NCBI GenBank assembly: GCA_024220505.1
Contig: JAKZZE010000030.1
Span: forward strand, 124,001 to 188,000
DNA length: 64,000 nucleotides
From: Rhizopus arrhizus
Lineage: Eukaryota > Mucoromycota > Mucoromycetes > Mucorales > Rhizopodaceae
Reading direction: 5' to 3'
The notes under the pieces are model-generated. The model searched no databases. It saw only the letters and a program-made list of their open reading frames with translations, and was not told where the DNA came from. The translations under genes and the position numbers were made by a program. Each line of letters starts with the position of its first letter. Position 1 is the first letter of the stretch. Of the stretch, positions 31,757-41,796 are shown one piece after another.

Positions 31757-33139
31757 ATGGAAAGCCCTAAACAAGAAGATCGACCCATGGAGCATGATCC
31801 ATCCGATATGGAGATCGAACAAGCAAGTCAAGACCCCTCTCTTACTGAAGATGGCTCTGAAGTAACCCCAAAAATAAATGCCAATGCGCATGAAATTACC
31901 TCTGATCATGATGACATTGATGCTGAAGTTTCAAAACTCATAAGGTATAAAAAGGAAGAATCTGCCCGACAATATCAAAAACATATAATGGCTGGTGAAG
32001 AAGAACAAGCAGACTTGGCGTTCAAGAAAATGAGAAAATATGGTGCACAGTTGCTTGCTCTCTCTGGTAAACTTGTTTCTCCTGTAATTTCTCCTGTCAA
32101 GAAGGAAATTGGTTTGCGTTTAACCCAAAATGACATACCCAAATTTCAACTCTCCTCTTGGCCTGATATCCCATTTCCTGGTGAGAAATGCTATGAATCT
32201 GTTGAACACTTTTTGCGGTCCTTTGAAAAGGTTATCTATTCTGCTGCCTTGGACATTCAAGAGGTTTGGCGCCGGTATCTCCCTGTTTCTTTGGCCTTCG
32301 ACCATGATGATTGGATCGAAAAAGAGCTCAAAAGATGTGATACATGGAACACAGCTAGAATTGTCTTTACGAACAAATTCCTGACTGATAATGCTAGAAC
32401 AGATGCTATGCATCGTCTATTCACTATGACAATGAATAAAAATGAATCTGTCTCTTCGTATATGACCCGATTTTTAAGCACTTGTATTGAGGCTGGGGCA
32501 AATAAAAATGATCCAATGGTGGCTGCTAGATTTAAAGCATCATTCTCTGAACCTGTTCTTGAGAAGTGTAAGACAGCTTTTGTTTTGAAAGAAAATAAAA
32601 ACATACCATGGACTGTAGAGAGAGCTGCTGAAATAGCTAGAAATTTGCTAGGAGATGATCCAAGGACATACACAAGCTCATCCTATGCCAATGTTGCCAG
32701 TGGTAATAAAAGAATTCACACAAATGCTGGTCCTTTTAGTATTCAAAAAAGAAACAAAGGTCATGGTTCGTCTGGTGCTTTCTTTTGTTCAAGACATGGT
32801 GGTACAGCTGCAAATCACAATGAAGATGATTGCTATAGTAAATCAAAAAAGAAAAATGATGCTGCGTCGACCATAAACAACAAGTATTATGGCAACAAAA
32901 ATTTTCCTCATAAGGCAAGCACAAGTAAACCCTGTCGCTATTGTGGTAGAAGTTGGTCCCATGGCCATCATTGTCAAGAATATGCAGACTATAAAAGAAA
33001 ACTTCATGTCGATCCAAAAAATCCAAGAGATTCGGACAAGTCAATTTATGCCATTGTTCGTACTGCAAATGAAGAAAATGATAATGATCATGATATGACA
33101 GAAGCTGAAAATCACTCATATGACTGTAAGGCATTATGA
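31757..33139 (+). CDS. Element F gag
   Basis: This 460-residue gag starts at ATG 31757 and ends with TGA at 33137-33139. The N-terminus is acidic. Residues about 115-320 are a capsid-like retrotransposon gag region (WPDIPFPGEKCYESVEHFLRSF; VSSYMTRFLSTCIEAG). A zinc-knuckle-like CRYCGRSWSHGHHC lies near 395. The frame continues after the TGA without another stop into protease, so the product could be extended by readthrough. Confidence 0.9.
   Translation: MESPKQEDRPMEHDPSDMEIEQASQDPSLTEDGSEVTPKINANAHEITSDHDDIDAEVSKLIRYKKEESARQYQKHIMAGEEEQADLAFKKMRKYGAQLLALSGKLVSPVISPVKKEIGLRLTQNDIPKFQLSSWPDIPFPGEKCYESVEHFLRSFEKVIYSAALDIQEVWRRYLPVSLAFDHDDWIEKELKRCDTWNTARIVFTNKFLTDNARTDAMHRLFTMTMNKNESVSSYMTRFLSTCIEAGANKNDPMVAARFKASFSEPVLEKCKTAFVLKENKNIPWTVERAAEIARNLLGDDPRTYTSSSYANVASGNKRIHTNAGPFSIQKRNKGHGSSGAFFCSRHGGTAANHNEDDCYSKSKKKNDAASTINNKYYGNKNFPHKASTSKPCRYCGRSWSHGHHCQEYADYKRKLHVDPKNPRDSDKSIYAIVRTANEENDNDHDMTEAENHSYDCKAL
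33137..33139 (+). promoter_or_regulatory. In-frame UGA between gag and pol of element F, candidate readthrough site
   Basis: Reading across the UGA in the gag frame gives uninterrupted pol to 36691. The context is UUA-UGA-AAU-AAA. Element E has the same arrangement, while element A has a sense codon in the corresponding region. Confidence 0.65.
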
Positions 33140-36100
33140 AATAAAAAAACTGAAGATGAAGATACTAATCCATTTAAACTTTTGACTCCTATATTGATAG
33201 AGGGCAAGAAATTAATTGGAAAGATTGACACTGGCAGCGATATCACTTGTATATCAAAAATTTGTTTGAATAATAAATTGAATATTGACAAAGTGAATTC
33301 TGTAAATGGTTCTTTAAATTTTTTGTCTTCAGATAATAATTGTAAACGAATTGGACAAACTGATCCTCTCACTTTAACATATATGAATAACATCTCTTTT
33401 AAACATTCTTTTGAAGTTGTAAATTTTAATGAGACAATGACACAAGAATTTGATGTCTTGCTTGGAACTGATGTTCTTGGAAAAATGAATATCGGTCTCA
33501 CTGGAGTAGCATATAAGTACCCAGGTAATGAAGATGATTATTCAAATAGGTTAAAAGAAGACGCACAATTTCTTAATATGAATTTTGACGCTAACAATGA
33601 GATTGAACCTAACAACTCACCTTATGGTACCGAAGATCAACAAAAGCAATTCATGGCTTATATCCAGAGTGCAATTGATGACAACCAAAATATTCCTGCT
33701 GGATCTTTCTGCACAGTACCAGAATCTGTAGTAGAATTACCAATGGAAAAGGGAGCAAAGTCCTTTAAGAGACAATACCCAATTGCTCACCGACAAATGC
33801 CTGAATTAGAAGAGCAAATAAATGAATGGTTAAAAGCAGGTATCATCAAAGAGAACCGCGCTAACACATCATTTAATAGTCCTTTATTAATGGTACCAAA
33901 GAAAGATGAGAACAATGAGATAACGAGCCACAGAGTATGTTTGGATGTTCGTGGTATCAACAAACTAATCCCTGATGTCGTATATCCTGTTCCAAAAATA
34001 AGAAGCATATTTGACAACTTAGCTGGTGGTGAAGTATTCACTAAGATTGACTTGAAGAATGCATACAATAGTTTCCTTGTAGCCCCTAAAGATCAACACA
34101 AACTCTCCTTCCAATTTAAGAATCGAACATATACCTTCCAAGGATGTTGTTTCGGTCTAAAAACAGTTACTGCAATATTCTGTAAAGTGATGAAAATACT
34201 CTTTGCAGATATGGATTTCATCGAGACCTATGTTGATGACTGTGTAATTAAAGGAACAGCTGAAAACCATGCTTCGAATGTAAAAAAGGTGATTGAACGA
34301 TTAACTTCCGTCAACCTAAAAATCAATGTAAAGAAATGCAGTTGGTATCAACGATCAATCTATCTTTTAGGATTTGTAGTTGAGAGTGGTGGTATCATCA
34401 AAGTAGATCCACGCCGCTTAACAAACATCGATAGTTGGCCTATACCACGCAATAAAAAAGAAGTAATGCGATTAATGGGCATTGTATCATATATGAGAGA
34501 CTTTATACCTTTAATCTCTCGTGTAGCTGCACCTATCGACAGACTTCGTAATGATCCTGATGTAGAGAACAACTGGACACAAGAACACACTGATGCATTC
34601 GTTGCTTTGAAAGAGATTCTAAAATCAAAGACACTGTTGCACACTCCAGACTTATCCAAAAAATTCTATGTGGCTACTGATGCCTCACAATATGGTGTTG
34701 GTGCAGTATTGACCCAAAGAGATGAGCTGAATAGAACTTTACATATTGCATTTGCATCTAAATCTTTGTCACCCTCTCAACGTAAGTGGAATACAACTAA
34801 ACGTGAACTGTACGCGGTAGTGTTTGCACTAGAAAAATATCGTGAGTTTTTATGGGGAAATAAATTTGAATTACGTACTGACCACAAGGCTTTAATGTAT
34901 TTACATACCCAAGAACAAGCAAACCCTATGATGATAGGCTGGTTAGAAACTTTATTAGATTTCAACTTTGATGTGATTCACATACAAGGAATTCTCAATC
35001 AATTACCAGATTTACTTTCTAGACTTTATGAACCGTGCTTGAATAATGAGTTCATGCTGGGTGGGGGTGATGCTGCGCAAAAAGAAAATAAAAAAGAAAA
35101 AAAGGAAAATAAAAATAAAAACAAAAATAAAATAAAAGTTAAAAGACAGACAAACTCTGCAGCAAAGAGACACAACTTGATCTATAGTCAGGACAAGAAA
35201 CTAAATGTGCTAGCTGTGAAAATAAAAAATAAAAAGTTTGCTAATAATCCCACAACTGACTATATGACTCCTCCACCTGAGAAGAGAGCACGTCTACTTG
35301 AAGATGCTCATACCTTCGGACACTTCGGTAGTACGAGCATTGTGGAGCAGTTACATTCCCAAGGACTTCATTGGAATAATATTTATAAAGATGCTACTGA
35401 GACAATCAAATCATGTATTGAATGCCAGAGACACAATGTAAGCAAGAAAGGTTATCATCCTTTAAAAAACATCCTTGCATATCTACCATTTGACCATATT
35501 GGAATTGATCTTTTAGGACCTTTACCTGTCACGGCAAATGAAAATGTCTATGTCCTTGTGATGATAGATGTATGTACCAGGTACATCATACTGCGTCCAT
35601 TAAAAAATAAACAAAGTGACACTGTAGCAAAAGAATTAATAAAAATCTTTGGTGACTATGGCATACCTAAAATTATTCAAAGTGATAACGGCAGAGAGTT
35701 TAAAAATAGCCTCATGCACTCATTATCCAAGCACCTAGGAATAGATCGCAGATACAGTACAGCCTTTCACAGTCGAGGTAATGGCGTGAGCGAGAGTGCT
35801 GTAAAGACGACATTAAACACTATAAGAAAAATGGTTAATTCTAACAGCAATGATTGGGACGATGTATTGCCAATTGTCCAACTAGCGTCGAATTATAAAA
35901 TAAGACACCGTTCAAAGAGTGCTCCATTTTCCTTGATGTTTGCTCGAAGACTTAATAGCTTTGAGGATTACAGTGATCAGAGTATAGCTGATAAGATTCC
36001 TAATAGACCTGTTACAGAACAAGAGCTAATTGAGAGAACTGATCGCATGTACCAGATAGTGTTTCCTGCCATTCGTGAAAGAACACAGAAGATCATAGAG

Positions 36101-36691
36101 GAAGCAAACAAGAGGTTCAATGACAAAAATATGATCATAGATCTTCCGAAGGATACTGCAGTTATGGTTAGATTACCAGGACGGACTAGTAAGTTGTCAC
36201 CTCTTTATGAAGGGCCTTACATTGTCGTTCGAAAAACTCAAGGTGGTTCCTATGTCTTAAAAGATGAGCAAAATGAACTGTTACATCGTGAATATGTCCC
36301 ATCAGAGCTTAAGATAGTCTCTATTGACGAAACAGCTATAGAAGATGAATACTATGACGTTGAGGATATTAGGGATCACAGAGGCGGTCCAGGACAAAGA
36401 GAGTACCTTGTAAAATGGGCTGGTTATGGTGAAAGAGAGAATACGTGGGAAAAAGCATCATCCTTCTCCAGCACAGTACCCATTGATAAATATTGGCTTA
36501 AGAGAAAAAAGTTGAAGGAATTAGAGCAAGCAAGAAAGCAAAAGATGATAGCTAACGAAACAGACTACACTAAAAAGACTTCTGCTAGACCTAATGTGAC
36601 TGAAGAAAACAAGAACTATAAAAGAAAGGACATGGTACAAAATAGCACAGTTCTTAGAAAAAGTAAAAGAATAAGAAACAATAGAAACTAA
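33140..36691 (+). CDS. Element F pol: protease, RT, RNase H, integrase, chromodomain
   Basis: This is read from the codon after the gag UGA; the first internal ATG is only at about 33368, so independent initiation is less likely. Protease IDTGSD lies at about residue 29 and RT YVDDCV near 363. RNase H TDASQYG lies near 512, with DHKAL further on. The integrase zinc motif H...H, CIEC spans about 723-762, and the integrase catalytic core is IGIDLLG near 788, QSDNGREF near 847 and GVSESAVK near 883. The chromodomain spans about 1070-1112 (YYDVEDI...YLVKWAGYGERENTWE). A lysine-rich spacer (35080-35150) follows RNase H. The basic C-terminus RKSKRIRNNRN resembles the ends of E and G. Confidence 0.95.
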   Translation, partial: NKKTEDEDTNPFKLLTPILIEGKKLIGKIDTGSDITCISKICLNNKLNIDKVNSVNGSLNFLSSDNNCKRIGQTDPLTLTYMNNISFKHSFEVVNFNETMTQEFDVLLGTDVLGKMNIGLTGVAYKYPGNEDDYSNRLKEDAQFLNMNFDANNEIEPNNSPYGTEDQQKQFMAYIQSAIDDNQNIPAGSFCTVPESVVELPMEKGAKSFKRQYPIAHRQMPELEEQINEWLKAGIIKENRANTSFNSPLLMVPKKDENNEITSHRVCLDVRGINKLIPDVVYPVPKIRSIFDNLAGGEVFTKIDLKNAYNSFLVAPKDQHKLSFQFKNRTYTFQGCCFGLKTVTAIFCKVMKILFADMDFIETYVDDCVIKGTAENHASNVKKVIERLTSVNLKINVKKCSWYQRSIYLLGFVVESGGIIKVDPRRLTNIDSWPIPRNKKEVMRLMGIVSYMRDFIPLISRVAAPIDRLRNDPDVENNWTQEHTDAFVALKEILKSKTLLHTPDLSKKFYVATDASQYGVGAVLTQRDELNRTLHIAFASKSLSPSQRKWNTTKRELYAVVFALEKYREFLWGNKFELRTDHKALMYLHTQEQANPMMIGWLETLLDFNFDVIHIQGILNQLPDLLSRLYEPCLNNEFMLGGGDAAQKENKKEKKENKNKNKNKIKVKRQTNSAAKRHNLIYSQDKKLNVLAVKIKNKKFANNPTTDYMTPPPEKRARLLEDAHTFGHFGSTSIVEQLHSQGLHWNNIYKDATETIKSCIECQRHNVSKKGYHPLKNILAYLPFDHIGIDLLGPLPVTANENVYVLVMIDVCTRYIILRPLKNKQSDTVAKELIKIFGDYGIPKIIQSDNGREFKNSLMHSLSKHLGIDRRYSTAFHSRGNGVSESAVKTTLNTIRKMVNSNSNDWDDVLPIVQLASNYKIRHRSKSAPFSLMFARRLNSFEDYSDQSIADKIPNRPVTEQELIERTDRMYQIVFPAIRERTQKIIEEANKRFNDKNMIIDLPKDTAVMVRLPGRTSKLSPLYEGPYIVVRKTQGGSYVLKDEQNELLHREYVPSELKIVSIDETAIEDEYYDVEDIRDHRGGPGQREYLVKWAGYGERENTWEKASSFSSTVPIDKYWLKRKKLKELEQARKQKMIANETDYTKKTSARPNVTEENKNYKRKDMVQNSTVLRKSKRIRNNRN

Positions 36692-36839
36692 AAAAAAAAA
36701 AAAAAGTTCATGTAGCAGAGCGGCCGCTGACTTCATAAACTTGCTGAGCATCAAGATACATAAATTAACCAATAAGAAAATAACATTTAGTATCTGCATG
36801 AATGCCGACCTGACTATTGTCAAGTCTGGGGGAGGATAA

Positions 36840-37301
36840 TGTTGTAAACATAGTTATTTTCTATATGATATCAGTTGTATTAAAATAAATAACGATACAC
36901 AAAAGATTAAACTATGATTGAACAATTCCACACTTTTCCAAATTTAGAACAATAAGATCAATATCTGTCATCCTAGAGAGTCTAATCAATTGTCAACCCC
37001 AAAAGTAATTAGATCAAAGTTAATTGACTGGTTATTATTTCTATTGTTTAACTTCAGATGCATATATTAGAACATCGACAAGCTTTAGCTTAATCATTGG
37101 TTCTTCAGCACGACATCGTGACCGAGTCTATATCTTTTATATCTACGCTCACAAAGAATATAAATAGATGCCAACTTTTTATCCATTAAAGCGAGGCCTT
37201 TCGCAATATAAAGAAATCTGCAATAAAGAAGGATTTTAATTTTATATTGCTGCTATTGTTTTTTTGTTTAATTTTTTTTATTTAATCTTGCGATTAAAAC
37301 A
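36840..37301 (+). repeat. 3' LTR of element F
   Basis: 462 bp, preceded by the polypurine tract and followed by the AATCC target duplication. Confidence 0.95.
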
Positions 37302-38137
37302 AATCCCTTTATAGCCTTTCCAGCAATCTACCATAACATGGGAGCCTGTCATCAATGATTAGGTGCACTGATCATCTAGCATATACATATTCTAATCATT
37401 ACCATCCTTTACGAATGTATCGATTATTAACTTCAAGGTATTTTGATTGCGGTTAGGTACCGTCAACAAGAACACCCTACGCTCGGGCGTACGCTCTACA
37501 CCCCCAACAACCCAAACACCATCTACCCTCTTTCCCTTATTATATTTTCGCTTGCCAAACTTACTTTCGTCTATTTCAACGACAATTGGCTGCCCAACAC
37601 TGTTAACTCCACCTAAGTATGACTTGTTAATCACATACTCTGATGTAAACAAAGCATCACGTACCGACTTGTACATCTTCAATTCGCAGATCTGCCTCCA
37701 TTATTTGGTATATGTCCTTAATAATGCTGCGGACCGTTGGCAGACTAAGACCAGTCATGGTAGATATTGTTCCATTTGGAACTTGTAATAGAAAGAGGTA
37801 CACTACCAATAGTGTTTGGTGGATGATGGACTTGCGACCTTGGAAAAAGGAGCCGTCCAGGTAAGAAATACGGCTACGACCGCACGCACAGTTCCTTGAG
37901 CCACATCGCCAAAAGAATCCATCTCGGCTTGACTGGTTCAAGCGCATTTCAGAACCTTCTTTACACTTGCGTGTAGAAAAAAAAGCGCCATTTTCCTTTA
38001 AATAACTTATACCAGTTGCCTTTATTTACGTTCCCTCCCATTTAAAAACGAACTTACTTTATGGTACAGTCAGCCGTCATAGTTTTTTCGGCAATATAGG
38101 CAAGAGTTGGCATGTTGTTAGCAGCGTTGGAAGACAT

Positions 38138-38768
38138 GAGGTTTTTATGAAATGGAGAAACAGATGAAGGAAAGAAAAAAAAAAAAGAAAAAGCATCTCT
38201 TTTTATATTTTTTACAAGCTTTGTTATCATTCCGAGATCAGCCGATAGATACGAAGCATCTCCGCAACGGAAGCTCGTTTTGCCGTAGTGAGATGACAAA
38301 AGTTTTCCCGAAACTCTTGAGGTTTTGAAAAAAAAAAAATGCTAAGTAACTTAGAGCAAAAGTTATGCAAAAAGTAGATGACGACGTACGAGCACCTACA
38401 AGGAATCGAATCAACGACCTCCACATTTGAAAGCTATCGACATAGCTATTTGACCAAGAATGCTGATTTGCCAATTTTCGTTTTGCAAGTCCTTCTGTCA
38501 TCAAATTTCTGATTTTTGACGCGGATTTTCTCGACCTTCAGAAGTCGTATCTCGACCCGGATTTTTTTAATGACCTTGTACTTGCCCGCACTCTTGCTTG
38601 GAGTAATAGGATGGAGGAAAAAAACAACGGAACTTCGAGAATCTCGCAGTTGACCATTTTTGGTATAATAAACTCCGCTTGAAAATAACAGAATCGTGTT
38701 CTGTGACCCCAATAACCATATTAAGCATATTAAACTCCGCGTTCGGAGTTTATATATGTATATATAGT
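38138..38768. other. Merlin subterminal sequence
   Basis: This stretch lies between the Merlin start codon and its right inverted repeat. It contains A-runs and repeated AAACTCCGC..TTAAGCATATTAAACTCCGCG words near 38670-38745, but no gene that I can support. A tRNA-like segment near 38395-38465 on the minus strand is discussed among rejected items. Confidence 0.5.
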
Positions 38769-38787
38769 ATGTGGACGGTAAATCTTT

Positions 38788-40440
38788 CACAGATCCGGTG
38801 AAAAAATAGGGACAACCTACCCTAAAATAATTTTTAACTTTTTTTTTTTCTCCTCCACTCCGTACGACATCCAAGTCATGCCTATAGAGCGTAGCCTTAG
38901 GTAGTGAGTATTACGTTTCCCACATATAAAGCTGATCAGGATAACATATGGCGGAAGAAAAGAGGAAATAGTCGCAATAATTTTATAATCGTTATATTAT
39001 AAAATGAGTAGTATTTATTTAATAACGAGTAAATCTCCCTTTTGATTTGATTACCGCTGCTATGCGATCAGGCATGCTGTCAATGTAACTTCTACAAACA
39101 TCTTTATCTAGCTTGTTCCATTCAAAGTCAACTCGTTCCCATAGCCCGTCGATGTTTCTGGCCTTTCGTTCATAAAGGCTTAACCTAAGTTTCAGCAAGT
39201 GCCACATATGCTCTATAGGATTCAGATCCGGACAGTTAGGTGGCCAATCGTTAATGTACTGGACCTTGTTTTGTTGGAGCCATGACATTGTTGATTTGGA
39301 CTTGTGCTTTGGGTCGTTATCTTGTTGAAGGTAAATGGTGCGCTTGTTCATACCATAGTACTTCAGCGTTTTCATGTAAGTTGTTCCAAGAATATGCTGG
39401 TACACCAAGGAGTCCATGGTACCATCATATACCTGGCACGCATATCCTGATCCCTCACTGGTTATACATCCCCACATGATCAATTTGCCGCCACCATGCT
39501 TCATTGAAAGATCTATGTGGTGTGGACGAAGGACATCACCAGGCTGGGTCCAATAGTATCTGCAGCCATCAGATCCCCAAATGTTGATCTTCGTTTCATC
39601 GGAGAACACTACTTGATGCCACTGTTGTATAGACCAGTTTTGATACTTCTTTGCCCATGCTAACCTCTGCTTGCGGTGGTTATTAGGTAAAAGAGGCTGC
39701 TTCTTTTTACGCCTAGAATAAAAATCCATTGATACAAGGACGTTTATTACTGAACGGTAAGTCATAGAATACCCAAGTTGTATGAGCATCCGATGTACGT
39801 CCTTGGCTGTCTTTAGGGCTCCTTTAATCAGTAATACCATGATATATTCCTTCGTAGCAGATGACACAAGTGTATGTCTACCACGTGTTGCGGGTACCAT
39901 TGGCCCAAATAACTTGTTTCTATATCTCCTAACTGTCTTGGGATGGGTACCAAATTTACCAACAATATCCTTTGGGCTTCTATTGCTCATAAGTGCAGAC
40001 TTGATGCTGTCTTGCGTGTCTTGAGGTAAAGCGCGAAGCATAAGTAAGAGAAATTTCGCAGGAAGTAAGAAGAATATAACGAAAAAAAAAGAATATATGA
40101 ATGAAGGAAAACAGCATTCATTTTATATTATTAATTATAGGAACGTGCATAGCTAATATTAGAATCGGTTTGCATTTTAATTGTAGCTGGTATTCCAGGT
40201 CAAACTAGAAGAGTACGAAATATGGTCTAAAACTGAGCTGTGGAGTATCTAAAATTCTACCAATTATACATGTATTACTCCCTCATTTTCCATACTTGGC
40301 TCATCATATTTTGATGAAATACTTTACACATTAACCTCGTTTTAACATATTGCTAGCGTCATGAGGCGACCTTCTCTTAATGCTACATGCTGCATGAAAT
40401 GAAATTTTCGAAAAGGTTGTCCCTATTTTTTCACCTAGTG
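38788..40440 (-). mobile_element. DD35E Tc1-like transposon with short inverted repeats
   Basis: Ends share GGTGAAAAAATAGGGACAAC in inverted orientation (near 38797 and 40417). The right end is CACCTAGTG followed by TA and then LINE family 2 coding. The left terminus has CACAGATCC in place of CACTA and lacks a flanking TA, so it is altered. The arms are only about 30 bp, unlike the 210-bp arms of the DD37E elements in this window. Confidence 0.85.
39019..40041 (-). CDS. Tc1-like DD35E transposase, intact
   Basis: 340 residues from ATG 40041. Helix-turn-helix N-terminus (MSNRSPKDIVGKFGTHPKTVRRYRN), then a basic RRKKKQPLL linker. The DDE core is FSDETKINIWG, LQQDNDPKH and CPDLNPIEHMWHLLK, with 35 residues between D and E. 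There is no internal stop. It is the most diverged of the Tc1-like transposases here. Confidence 0.94.
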   Translation of the reverse strand: MLRALPQDTQDSIKSALMSNRSPKDIVGKFGTHPKTVRRYRNKLFGPMVPATRGRHTLVSSATKEYIMVLLIKGALKTAKDVHRMLIQLGYSMTYRSVINVLVSMDFYSRRKKKQPLLPNNHRKQRLAWAKKYQNWSIQQWHQVVFSDETKINIWGSDGCRYYWTQPGDVLRPHHIDLSMKHGGGKLIMWGCITSEGSGYACQVYDGTMDSLVYQHILGTTYMKTLKYYGMNKRTIYLQQDNDPKHKSKSTMSWLQQNKVQYINDWPPNCPDLNPIEHMWHLLKLRLSLYERKARNIDGLWERVDFEWNKLDKDVCRSYIDSMPDRIAAVIKSKGRFTRY

Positions 40441-41228
40441 TAGCTCACAACAAGGAATTCCGCACCATTCTTTCTACTGAACTTTCGAAAACCGTTTCAT
40501 CCTTTGTCGACGGCCTTGGTGCTGCTTATAAGTGGGAAGTTTTAAAATCGACCACTCAACGCGTTGCCCAGTCCTTCTCTCGAAAACAAGCGTTCTCCTA
40601 TGGCAAAGCTGAAAAACTTTTACAAAAGAAACTCTCAGGCTTACGCAAGAAAAAGATACTATATCCTGAGCAATCAGCAGACTTCCAGCCTTTGTTGGAT
40701 CTGGTAGAACATCAACTCGCGGATATACAACAGTATCGGGTGGAAATTCTTGCTCTTCGTTCCGGTATCAGATGGCGTGAATTGGGTGAATTGTCTCCAG
40801 GTTATTTGAAACGAATGATAGCCACTAGGGCCAGCCGTCAGGTGATCCCTCCATTACTTCATCCTGTCACCAATACCATTTCTTCTTCTCGGGATCAGAT
40901 GCTCGATGCAGCATCGACATTTTATGCCGATCTGTATACTCCTGACCCAGTGGATAATGATGCGATTGACTCACTCTTGAACACCTTGCCTGATTCATTG
41001 CGTTTGTCTACAGCTGATCACGACTTGCTCTCTGCAACGATTGACTTTGATGATATCAGTGCAGGTGTCTCCCGATGTCCCCGTAACAGTAGCCCTGGAC
41101 CTGACGGATTGCCTTATGAACTGCTCAAACTCATTATTAGTCATCCCAAATGTCGTGAAATCACTCTTGCTGTCTACAACGATGCCTTGTCACGAGGTGT
41201 TTTTCCTGATTCTTGGTCCAATACTTGC

Positions 41229-41796
41229 TGTTGTATAATGGTAATAGTTATTAAGAAAAAGGTAGAAACAAAAATAAAGAAACAGTGTAGGTACTTTTTG
41301 AGACTGATCTTTATTTCAGTTTAAGTTAAAGTAAAAATTATTCTAATTGAAGGCAGGTATTTATATCTTATTGAGTGAGTGGCTTGATATCTTCTATTGT
41401 AAGCGTTCTTCTAATATTCAGGTACTTTAGCAAGTATCATCTATAATTATGATTATGAAAACTTTTCATTTGTTCTTTTGTATGTCTGTCATAGATTATC
41501 TTTTATTCTGGGAATTCCTCACTGATTTGAATAACGTTATTTTACGCGTTATTTCAATTATATGAAAGATTAGCAATATTCCTGATATTGGATTGGATCT
41601 TGTTATTTTAGTTGATACTTCTTCTTATCAAAGAACTCTTATTAATACAAAACATATTCTAAAAGAACATGTTTAATTGGAATTGATTGTATGATCTTAT
41701 TTAAATAAACTTATATTTTTATTTTATTTAATTATGATCTTGTATTAAGACTTATATTTATCAATGTCAACTACAATCAGTTGCTGTTCTACAACA
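41229..41796 (-). mobile_element. Solo LTR of the element-E family in LINE ORF2
   Basis: 568 bp, closely similar to the solo LTR at 12064-12631 and to the LTRs of element E but reversed. Target duplication is CTTGC (41224-41228, 41797-41801). It falls within the codon stretch SNTC|VSLLPKKG of the RT. Confidence 0.94.

Larger units (their letters stand above)
31248..37301 (+). mobile_element. Ty3/gypsy chromodomain element F, complete
   Basis: This is a 6054-bp element with 462-bp LTRs (31248-31709 and 36840-37301) that look identical. The target duplication is AATCC (31243-31247 and 37302-37306). A polypurine tract GGGGGAGGATAA lies at 36828-36839, flush with the 3' LTR. Gag and pol are separated by one in-frame UGA. 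All domains of a chromovirus are open, so the insertion is recent and possibly active. Confidence 0.97.
30752..38137 (-). pseudogene. Merlin (IS1016/ISXO2-like DDE) transposase with introns, interrupted by element F
   Basis: Exons read from right to left. The zinc-motif N-terminus (RDGFFWRCGSRNCACG) is followed by a helix-turn-helix (LLQVPNGTISTMTGLSLPTV). The core starts VEIDESKFGKRKYNKGKRVDG, continues VMVDCWKGYKG, and after element F runs VNHSKTFRDPKTG and NTIEGTWNGIKRG, giving the DDE acidic residues. GT-AG introns are readable at 37613-37664 (52 nt), near 37320-37380 (begins GTAATG) and at about 31085-31141 (begins GTATGT, TGCTAAC branch-like). The C-terminus is acidic (SDEDSENEYDEDY). 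A probable first exon starts at ATG 38137, but its splice phase to the next exon does not fit in this copy. The insertion of F lies in the codons between YKG and DSD. Confidence 0.88.
30532..38789 (-). mobile_element. Merlin-type DNA transposon, split by LTR element F
   Basis: It is bounded by perfect 21-bp inverted repeats (30532-30552, reading TGAAAGATTTACCGTCC..., and 38769-38789). A spliced Merlin/IS1016-like transposase gene lies on the minus strand. Without element F the element is about 2.2 kb. I see no 8-9 bp target duplication. The right end abuts the terminal repeat of the next Tc1 element, which may have removed it. Confidence 0.75.

Noticed and set aside
38395..38465. tRNA-like sequence on the minus strand with a B-box-like TGATTCGATTCC
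   Set aside because: No good anticodon stem can be drawn and the acceptor pairs poorly, so it is at most a relic or chance resemblance.
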